NCBI RefSeq assembly: GCF_900110925.1 | Contig: NZ_FOFP01000028.1 | Coordinates: 1 to 39,561 of the forward strand | Direction: 5' to 3' | DNA from: Pseudomonas cuatrocienegasensis | GTDB taxonomy: Bacteria; Pseudomonadota; Gammaproteobacteria; Pseudomonadales; Pseudomonadaceae | DNA: 39,561 nt | Shown here: positions 24,388-30,269 of the stretch, piece by piece | Position numbering within the stretch: position 1 is the first letter of the stretch | Layout: each line of letters opens with the position of its first letter | The notes under the pieces: generated by a model | Seen by the model: only the letters and a program-made list of their open reading frames with translations | The model's database searches: none | Told to the model about the DNA's origin: nothing | Translations under genes and position numbers: made by a program

Positions 24388-24735
24388 ATGAACGGGCCGA
24401 CGTTCCAGATCGTCGAGGGCACCACCTTCGGCTTTGAGCTGACCTGGTCGGACGCCGCCGGCGCGCCGATCGATATCACTGGCTGCGCGGCGCGCTTTGT
24501 GATTTGCCCGGCCAGTAGCAGCCAGGTGCTGGCCGAATGCACGACCCAGGCCGACGGCATCACCCTGGGCGGTGCCACTGGTGAGGTGGTCGTCGCCCTC
24601 GCGCCGAGCAAGACGGCGGGCCAGCACAGCAAGCAATGGCAGGGCGCGCGCTATGAGCTGCGCATCGAATACCCCAGCGGCGACGTTTACAGCCTGCTGC
24701 GCGGCACCGTGGCGCTTTCGCCGGGGCTGGCATGA
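24388..24735 (+). CDS. Small tail-fibre region protein, baseplate-upper-protein-like fold
   Basis: 115 residues, beta-rich (FQIVEGTTFGFELTWSDAAG, YELRIEYPSGDVYSLLRGTV). It resembles the N-terminal domain of phage baseplate upper proteins that hold adhesins; the match is by pattern only. Starts two bases after the preceding stop and overlaps the next gene. Confidence 0.55.
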   Translation: MNGPTFQIVEGTTFGFELTWSDAAGAPIDITGCAARFVICPASSSQVLAECTTQADGITLGGATGEVVVALAPSKTAGQHSKQWQGARYELRIEYPSGDVYSLLRGTVALSPGLA

Positions 24736-25043
24736 ATGCCGGGCAGACGCGCGTGGTGGTGACCCACGGCGTCGAGCGGATTGTCACCGTGCGCCAGGGC
24801 GGCCAGGTGGTCGAGGTTCGCCAGCAGCTCGCGCCCCGGTTGACCGTGGTCAGCGTGGGCGTGCAGGGGCCGGTGGGTGCCCTGGCCGAGAACGTCCTGC
24901 AGCGCACCCTGCAGGCCGAAGCTGACGCAAGCGCGGCCCTTGCCCTGGCTAACGATGCAAGCGCCGCCCTGGGCGCGCTGCTCGAGGAGCTGAATGGGTC
25001 TTTCGTTTACCACGCGGGGGCTATCTCCGCACAAGGGGGCTAG
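24732..25043 (+). CDS. Small tail-fibre region protein with collagen-like/helical linker
   Basis: 103 residues. Strand-rich N-terminal half (TRVVVTHGVERIVTVRQGGQ), the PVGALAENVLQ segment, then an alanine-rich helix (AEADASAALALANDASAALG), typical of shafts in fibre genes. Ends at the base before the next ATG. Function inferred from position. Confidence 0.5.
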   Translation: MNAGQTRVVVTHGVERIVTVRQGGQVVEVRQQLAPRLTVVSVGVQGPVGALAENVLQRTLQAEADASAALALANDASAALGALLEELNGSFVYHAGAISAQGG

Positions 25044-25700
25044 ATGAGCCTGCTAACCCAGCTCGAGACGCTGCTCGCCTCGGTCAACACCCTGATGGGC
25101 GTGATCGACGGCAAGCTGCGCAACAAGGCCAACAAAACCGAGGTTTACACGCGCACGGATCTCGACGACCCGCTGCGCACCCTGGGCGCGAACGCCGCCA
25201 CCGCCTCGAGGCTCAAGGTCGCGCGCATGCTGACCCTGAGCGGCGAGGCAACCGGCGAGGTCGGTTTCGACGGCTCCGGCAATGTCACGCTAATGGTGAC
25301 GGTGCCCGGGCTGCTGGATAAGGCCGACAAAACCGCCACGGTGACGCCTGCACAGATGGAGGCGAGATTCGCCCAGGTGATCGGGGCCGCGCCGGAAGCG
25401 CTCAACCAGCTGAACGAATTCGCCGCCGCGCTCGGCAACGATCCGAACTTCGCCGCCACCATGCTGGCGGCGCTGAACGCCAAGGCCGACAAGGCGACCA
25501 CCTACACAATCATCCAAGCCGACGGCAAGTTCCTGCTTAAAACGGGCAAGGCGGCCGACTCGTCCCTGCTGGGCGGCAACGCCCCGGCCTACTACGCATC
25601 CGCCGCCAGCGTTTCGAGCCTCGAGGCCGAAGTCGCCGATGGTTTTAACCGCTTGGCGACCGCCTTCAATAACGGTGCCGCGCAGATCAACGCAATATAG
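25044..25700 (+). CDS. Tail fibre protein
   Basis: 218 residues. N-terminal helix (MSLLTQLETLLASVNTLMGV) and a repetitive shaft with KADKTATVTPAQMEARF and KADKATTYTIIQADGKFL (phage_fiber-like repeats), as in tail fibres of P2-like phages. N-terminus resembles that of the next gene, suggesting duplication. Ends 11 bases before the spike gene. Confidence 0.75.
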   Translation: MSLLTQLETLLASVNTLMGVIDGKLRNKANKTEVYTRTDLDDPLRTLGANAATASRLKVARMLTLSGEATGEVGFDGSGNVTLMVTVPGLLDKADKTATVTPAQMEARFAQVIGAAPEALNQLNEFAAALGNDPNFAATMLAALNAKADKATTYTIIQADGKFLLKTGKAADSSLLGGNAPAYYASAASVSSLEAEVADGFNRLATAFNNGAAQINAI

Positions 25701-25711
25701 GAGTTTGAACA

Positions 25712-26515
25712 GTGAGCCTTGAAACTCAAATCGCGGCGCTGGTGGCGGCGTCGAACAGCTTGACGGCCGCCGTAAATGGCAAGATCGCTCAGGTAGATGC
25801 AAAAGTTGTGGCCCTCGAGGGTGCCGTCCCGAATACGTTGAAAAGCCTGCTATCAGTAGCCGTCTACGTGGACGGTCAGACCGGCGACGATACTAACTCG
25901 GGCAGTAGTGGCTCCCCCCTCAAAACAATTAATGCCGCATTAAAAAGAGGAATTAGTGGTTGCAGTATTTCCATCATTCTTAAATGTGGTCAGGAGTACC
26001 GGTTAAGCGGCAACCAGTATGTGACCAATCAATTCATTACCATCCGTCCGTGGGGTAATGATACAAAGCCGGTTATCTCTTTTGAGACTAAAGAAGGTGG
26101 GGCGGTAGATGTCCTGTCTCTAATGGCCTGCAGTCTGAGATTGAATGGCGTTAAATTAAAACATCCATATCGGGACGGCATTACATCGGCTGTAACTGAG
26201 CCGCTGACTAACGGGCTTATTTTGGCTCACTCGAGTACGGTCTCGCTGGATTATGGTGAGATAGGCGGTTCTAATGTTCGGGCCGAGATAGATATGGGGG
26301 CCGATCCTAAAGCGGTGTTTGTTGTAGCCGACCGATCTATGTCTTACCTTAATATTAATACAACAGATATTACGGGAAGTGCCGGTACGGTGATAAAGCT
26401 CCGAACTAATGGCATGGCGACGCTGCGCGTTGCGTCCGTATCTAAAGCCGCTGGGATCGAGTTCTATCCAGCTGCGACGGTCAAGTCCAATATTGACGTA
26501 ATTACAAATTCTTGA
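25712..26515 (+). CDS. Probable receptor-binding tail spike, AT-richer segment
   Basis: 267 residues from a GTG with AGGAG seven bases before it. Residues 1-40 are a coiled N-terminus like that of the fibre gene before it (MSLETQIAALVAASNSLTAA). Residues from about 48 on (VAVYVDGQTGDDTNSGSSGS, PLKTINAALKRG) match the opening of right-handed beta-helix spikes, followed by many short strands. From about 25925 the DNA is clearly richer in A and T (aat, ttt, tat codons), unlike its neighbours, indicating recent acquisition of the host-range domain. Confidence 0.72.
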   Translation: MSLETQIAALVAASNSLTAAVNGKIAQVDAKVVALEGAVPNTLKSLLSVAVYVDGQTGDDTNSGSSGSPLKTINAALKRGISGCSISIILKCGQEYRLSGNQYVTNQFITIRPWGNDTKPVISFETKEGGAVDVLSLMACSLRLNGVKLKHPYRDGITSAVTEPLTNGLILAHSSTVSLDYGEIGGSNVRAEIDMGADPKAVFVVADRSMSYLNINTTDITGSAGTVIKLRTNGMATLRVASVSKAAGIEFYPAATVKSNIDVITNS

Positions 26516-26523
26516 GGTGTTAA

Positions 26524-26793
26524 GTGATTAAAGTTGAGCATGCTGGAGTTGAGTATTACGGGGCGAATGCGGCCTCGCTTCTCGAAATGGGTGTGCCGCT
26601 CGATATCGTGACCGCCGCTGTCGCGGCGAGGGCTTTGGCCGATGCGCAGGCGTCTCGCCGGCAGGCATACGCGGTCGAGTCGGACCCGCTTTATCTAGAG
26701 TGGCAGTATGACCAAACGCCAGAGGCCGAGCAGGCCTGGCGCGATAAGGTCGCCGAAATCAAAGCCCGCTACCCGCTGCCTGCCGAGGCGTAG
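26524..26793 (+). CDS. Tail fibre assembly-type protein
   Basis: 89 residues from a GTG with GAGGTG just upstream. The C-terminal half (QAYAVESDPLYLEWQYDQTP, AWRDKVAEIKARYP) matches the pattern of small proteins that follow fibre genes in Pseudomonas phages and are thought to act as fibre chaperones. Terminators follow directly. Confidence 0.65.
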   Translation: MIKVEHAGVEYYGANAASLLEMGVPLDIVTAAVAARALADAQASRRQAYAVESDPLYLEWQYDQTPEAEQAWRDKVAEIKARYPLPAEA

Positions 26794-26813
26794 CGAAAGA
26801 GCGAAAGCCCCCG

Positions 26814-26832
26814 CCGCGAAAGCGGTTTTTTT
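26814..26832 (+). terminator. Terminator after the fibre genes
   Basis: CCGC-GAAA-GCGG stem with a GNRA tetraloop followed by TTTTTTT. Confidence 0.65.
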
Positions 26833-26842
26833 ACACCTGCAG

Positions 26843-26865
26843 AAAGCCCCCGCCCTGGGGGCTTT
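26843..26865 (+). terminator. Second terminator after the fibre genes
   Basis: Nine-bp stem AAAGCCCCC/GGGGGCTTT with a five-base loop (GCCCT), followed by CGCGTTTC; T-run poor. Together with the previous hairpin it isolates the gene at 26886. Confidence 0.55.
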
Positions 26866-26885
26866 CGCGTTTCTGAGGATCCGCA

Positions 26886-27560
26886 ATGCTCGAAAAAATC
26901 ACGCGGGGTGCCCTGTGGTGCCTCGATATCCTGCTCGCCCTGGTGCAATGGGCGGTGCTCCTGGTGGTGCGCGTGGCGCTGATCGTCGTCGGTCTGCCGG
27001 TGGTGGCGTTGGCGATCCTGTTCGCCGTGCCGGGCTTCTCGCTGAGCGATGGCCGGCCGATCTGGAACCTGCCGCGCTGGGCTTGGCTGTTCGGCAACGA
27101 CTTCGACGGCCTCGATGGCGACAAGCGCCTGTGGTGGGCGGACAACTGCGACGACCTGGTGCTGTTCGGCCTGCTGCCGCTGCTGCGCCGCTTGGGTGTT
27201 TCTGTCGATTGGCTGGACGCCGATTCGTGGCTCGCGCGCTGGTGGTGGGCTGCGCTGCGCAACCCGGTCAACAACCTGCGCCTGGTGCCTGGCTTCAATT
27301 GCCCGGTGAGCGAGTGCGAGATCCGCTACCTCGGCGACTACGCCGTCGAGGATAAGCCCGGGCAAGGCGGCTGGCAGTTCGTCAGCGCGCGCCGCCGGGG
27401 CGGGGTCTCCCGTTGGTATGGCTTTTATCTGGCGCTGCCCTACGGCGCAGCCAGGGCCTTTGTGGTGCGCCTTGGTTACAAGGTCAAGCCAGCGCACCAG
27501 GACACCGCCGAGCCCGGCAAGGGCATGACCTTCAAGATCAACCCGGCGAAGGCTATCTAG
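26886..27560 (+). CDS. Membrane-anchored phage protein, possible moron
   Basis: 224 residues. One or two hydrophobic helices at the N-terminus (about 12-50), then a soluble domain rich in Trp (PRWAWLFGNDFDGLDGDKRL, WLARWWWAALRNPVNNLRLV, CPVSECEIRYLGDY). It resembles an uncharacterised family I know as DUF7338, but I cannot confirm it. It is not a P2 tail gene, lies between the fibre and sheath genes, and has intrinsic terminators on both sides. That is the layout of a moron; a role in surface modification or exclusion is possible but speculative. Confidence 0.6.
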   Translation: MLEKITRGALWCLDILLALVQWAVLLVVRVALIVVGLPVVALAILFAVPGFSLSDGRPIWNLPRWAWLFGNDFDGLDGDKRLWWADNCDDLVLFGLLPLLRRLGVSVDWLDADSWLARWWWAALRNPVNNLRLVPGFNCPVSECEIRYLGDYAVEDKPGQGGWQFVSARRRGGVSRWYGFYLALPYGAARAFVVRLGYKVKPAHQDTAEPGKGMTFKINPAKAI

Positions 27561-27581
27561 CCCGCCCCTCAATCCCCGGAA

Positions 27582-27602
27582 GTCGCGCGAGCGGCTTTTT
27601 TT
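27582..27602 (+). terminator. Terminator before the sheath genes
   Basis: Stem GTCGC/GCGGC (one G-T pair) with a GCGA tetraloop followed by TTTTTTT. Confidence 0.65.
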
Positions 27603-27619
27603 GTGCCTGGAGAACCCGT

Positions 27620-27832
27620 ATGTCCAACCGTAAAAACTACACCGTCCTGGTCGCTTTCCCGAAAGGCGGCGGCCACTGGGCCAAGAAGGGCGACACGCTC
27701 GAGCTGCTGGACGTCGAGGCCATGGCCCTGCGCCGCGCTGGGCGCATCAAGTTGACCTCTGAGGTCACCGCCGAGGCTCCTGCCGCGCCGGTTGCCGAGG
27801 CCACCCCCAAGAAAGCCACCGCTAAGGAATAA
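27620..27832 (+). CDS. Small tail-region protein before the sheath gene
   Basis: 70 residues from the ATG at 27620, with TGGAG upstream. Strand-rich N-terminus (NYTVLVAFPKGGGHWAKKGD) followed by an Ala/Pro/Lys-rich tail. Resembles the N-terminus of the protein encoded at 19427. Role unknown; ends two bases before the sheath start. Confidence 0.6.
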   Translation: MSNRKNYTVLVAFPKGGGHWAKKGDTLELLDVEAMALRRAGRIKLTSEVTAEAPAAPVAEATPKKATAKE

Positions 27833-27834
27833 CC

Positions 27835-29001
27835 ATGGCAGAAGTAACGAACTTCGAGCACAACGGTGCATCGATCGAAGCGAGCGAGCCGCCGGAGGCG
27901 ATGGGCGGGATTGGTGACAACGTCATCGGCCTGGTCGGCACTGCGCCGAACAAGGCCCTGGGCGTGCCGCTGGACTCCCCGTTTCGCATCAACAGCTTTA
28001 CCCTGGCCGCGATGCTGGACCCGACCGGCCTCGAGGCCGGCACGCTTTACCAGACCGTCCACCAGATCCTCAAGGTGGTTAAGGTGCCGATCTACGTCGT
28101 GGTGGTCGAGGAAGGCCTGACCGACGCCGACACCCTGAACAACGTCATCGGCGGCATTGACCTGGAATCGGGCCAGAAACTCGGCCTGCAGGCGCTGGGC
28201 GTTTGCCCCGAAGCGCCGACCATCATCGGTGCCCCGGGTTTCTCGAGCGAACAGGCGGTGCATAGCGAGCTGGCCAGCGTCGGCAAGCGCCTGCGCGCGC
28301 GCGTGGTGCTCGATGGCAAGGACGTGCCGGTCTCCGGCCAGGTGACGAACAGCCAGGCCATCGGCGGCGCTGAACTGGGTTATGACCGCTGCTACGTGGT
28401 GCACCAGATGCCGGCGGTCTACTCCAAAGCCGCAAAAGCGAACGTGTTCCTGCCACCGTCGAGCCTGGCGATCGCGGCGCTGGCGTCGGTCAAGCAGTGG
28501 GAAAGCCCGGGCAACCAGGTGACCTACGCGGCCGACGTTTCGCGGACCGTCGAGTACAACATTCTCGACAAGTCGAGCGAGGGCGACCTGCTCAACCGCT
28601 ACGGGGTGAGCTACTACGCGCGCACGGATCTGGGCGGCTTCTCGCTGATCGGCAACCGCTCGATCACCGGCAAGTTCATCAGCTACGTGGGCCTCGAGGA
28701 CGCCCTGGGTCGCAAGCTCGGCAAGGCGGCGCAGAAGGTCATGGCCAAAAACCTGACCAAGGAGTTTATGGAGCAGGAGGTCAAGCGGATTGACGACTGG
28801 ATGCAGACCCTCGTGGCCGACGGCACCATCCCGGGCGCGAAAATCTACCTGCACCCGGAGCTGAACAGCGTCGAGAAGTACAAGAACGGCACCTGGTATC
28901 TGGTGATCGACTACGGCCGCTACGCGCCGAACGAACACATGATTTACCAGCTCAACGCCAACGATGAAATCATCGAAGAATTCCTGGGAGACGTCCTCTA
29001 A
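27835..29001 (+). CDS. FI: Contractile tail sheath protein FI
   Basis: 388 residues, close to P2 FI (396). Typical features: EVTNFEHNGASIEASEPPEA at the start, VIGLVGTAPNKALG, then ADTLNNVIGGID, APGFSSEQAVHSELASVGKR and the C-terminal VLRTGRALIGIYI-type strand region, here with GTWYLVIDYGRYAPNEHMIY. It surrounds the tube and contracts on infection. Overlaps FII by one base (TAATG). Confidence 0.92.
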   Translation: MAEVTNFEHNGASIEASEPPEAMGGIGDNVIGLVGTAPNKALGVPLDSPFRINSFTLAAMLDPTGLEAGTLYQTVHQILKVVKVPIYVVVVEEGLTDADTLNNVIGGIDLESGQKLGLQALGVCPEAPTIIGAPGFSSEQAVHSELASVGKRLRARVVLDGKDVPVSGQVTNSQAIGGAELGYDRCYVVHQMPAVYSKAAKANVFLPPSSLAIAALASVKQWESPGNQVTYAADVSRTVEYNILDKSSEGDLLNRYGVSYYARTDLGGFSLIGNRSITGKFISYVGLEDALGRKLGKAAQKVMAKNLTKEFMEQEVKRIDDWMQTLVADGTIPGAKIYLHPELNSVEKYKNGTWYLVIDYGRYAPNEHMIYQLNANDEIIEEFLGDVL

Positions 29002-29510
29002 TGTTCACTAACCGCGTAAGGCAAGCGATTGCGGCGACCCTGCAGGGCCTGCCGCTGATGGCCACCATCGACGACTACGATCCGCCGCTGATCGAGTTCG
29101 AGATGGAAGAAATGACCGGCGGCCGTTTCATCCCCGAAGAAATGGCCAAGGGGCTTAAAGCGCTGACGGCGAAGATCACCCTGCAGGGCGTTGGCCTGCC
29201 GATCATGACCGCCCTGGGCGTCACCGGCGGCGATAACATCCTGTTGACGGTGCAGGAAGCGGGCGAGGACCAGGACGGCAACGAATGGTCGACCATCCAC
29301 ATCAACGGCGGCAAGTTGAAGAAGCTCGAGGAGAAGACCCTCAAGATGAAGGATAAGCCGGTCACCGTGCTGGAGATCGCGCTTAAAACCTACACCCGCC
29401 TCGAAATGGGCGTGCCGATGATCGATATCAACACCCGGACGCAGAAGGTGGTGATCAACGGCGTCGACATTCTCAAAGGTGCCCGCCGCCTCGCCGGCAT
29501 GGTCGCCTAA
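29001..29510 (+). CDS. FII: Tail tube protein FII
   Basis: 169 residues; P2 FII is 172. Matches the family: TLQGLPLMATIDDYDPPLIE, EEMTGGRFIPEEMAKGLKAL, then KPVTVLEIALKTYTRLEMGV and MIDINTRTQKVVINGVDIL near the end. Forms the inner tube inside the sheath. Confidence 0.92.
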   Translation: MFTNRVRQAIAATLQGLPLMATIDDYDPPLIEFEMEEMTGGRFIPEEMAKGLKALTAKITLQGVGLPIMTALGVTGGDNILLTVQEAGEDQDGNEWSTIHINGGKLKKLEEKTLKMKDKPVTVLEIALKTYTRLEMGVPMIDINTRTQKVVINGVDILKGARRLAGMVA

Positions 29511-29532
29511 CCCATCCGCTGAACCGAAAAAG

Positions 29533-29556
29533 GCCGCCCACTAGGGCGGCTTTTTT
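29533..29556 (+). terminator. Terminator after the tube gene
   Basis: Seven-bp stem GCCGCCC-ACTA-GGGCGGC followed by TTTTTT. In P2-like tails the highly expressed FI/FII genes are often separated from the E/T genes in this way. Confidence 0.75.
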
Positions 29557-29577
29557 GTGCCTGTAAGGAATTCCCGC

Positions 29578-30144
29578 ATGACCTGGAAACCCGAGCCGCT
29601 GACCCTGCAATGGCCGGTGACCACCGAAGCCGGCGAGACCCTGACCGTGCTCGAGCTGCGCGCCTTCAACGTGGACGAACACCGCGCCGCCCTGGCCCGT
29701 GCTGGCGATGATGAAGACGCCCGCTTCGAGCAGCTGGCAGTGCTCGCCACCGGCCACCCGCTCGAGGTGATCGAGGAGCTCAAGCGCCCCGACTACGTGA
29801 CCCTGTCCAAGCGCCTGAGCGAGTACGTCAACATGCCGGCGAGCTTTTTCAGCGGCAAGAAGCCGGAAAACCTGGACGATGCGCCGCTTCTGGTGCCGAT
29901 CAAGGTCATGGGCCGTCTGGTCGAGCGCTTGGCGCTCGAGGTGCCGACCATGAAAGCCACCAAGGTGATGGTCAAGATGAAAACCGACCACGACCGGACC
30001 GACTTTATCAGCGCCCATTGCACGGGCATCGCCCCGCAGGAAATCACCCGGCTGAGCATTCCGGACTGGACCCAGCTGCAGGTGCGCCTGAGTGATTTTT
30101 TGAACAAACCGGCGGCCTTCTTTCAGAGCGCGACATCGAAGTAA
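29578..30144 (+). CDS. E: Tail assembly chaperone E with duplicated domain
   Basis: 188 residues from the ATG at 29578, with TAAGGA about nine bases upstream. P2 E is about 90 residues; this protein is twice as long and consists of two related halves. The clearest pair is DYVTLSKRLSEYVNMPASFF (about residues 72-91) and DWTQLQVRLSDFLNKPAAFF (about 164-183), identical at 10 of 20 positions. E binds the tape-measure protein during tail assembly. A programmed frameshift site lies near its 3' end. Confidence 0.82.
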   Translation: MTWKPEPLTLQWPVTTEAGETLTVLELRAFNVDEHRAALARAGDDEDARFEQLAVLATGHPLEVIEELKRPDYVTLSKRLSEYVNMPASFFSGKKPENLDDAPLLVPIKVMGRLVERLALEVPTMKATKVMVKMKTDHDRTDFISAHCTGIAPQEITRLSIPDWTQLQVRLSDFLNKPAAFFQSATSK

Positions 30145-30266
30145 TCCTCGACGTCGTGCCGCTCGTTTACCACGTAAGCGAGTCGGAAATTCTGGAGTGG
30201 GACGCCGGCAAGGGTTTGCGCCGTTACGAGCTGGCAATGGCGCGCCTGGGCGTGAATAAGGGGTAG
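29578..30266 (+). CDS. E-E' frameshift fusion chaperone
   Basis: TTTTTTG at 30096-30102 is read as GAT-TTT-TTG, i.e. a T TTT TTG slippery site like that of P2 E-E'. A -1 slip continues from 30102 in the other frame to the TAG at 30264-30266. This adds 54 residues, including ERDIEVILDVVPLVYHVSES and EILEWDAGKGLRRYELAMAR, the expected E'-type end (helical, with a WD/E... pattern). The extension has no start codon of its own in the right context. Both products would be made from one gene, as in other P2-like tails. Confidence 0.78.
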
Positions 30267-30269
30267 GGC

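Noticed and set aside
26792..26810. GCGAAAGA/GCGAAAGC as a fifth octamer array
   Set aside because: Only two units, with a different core, next to a terminator stem that explains the bases.
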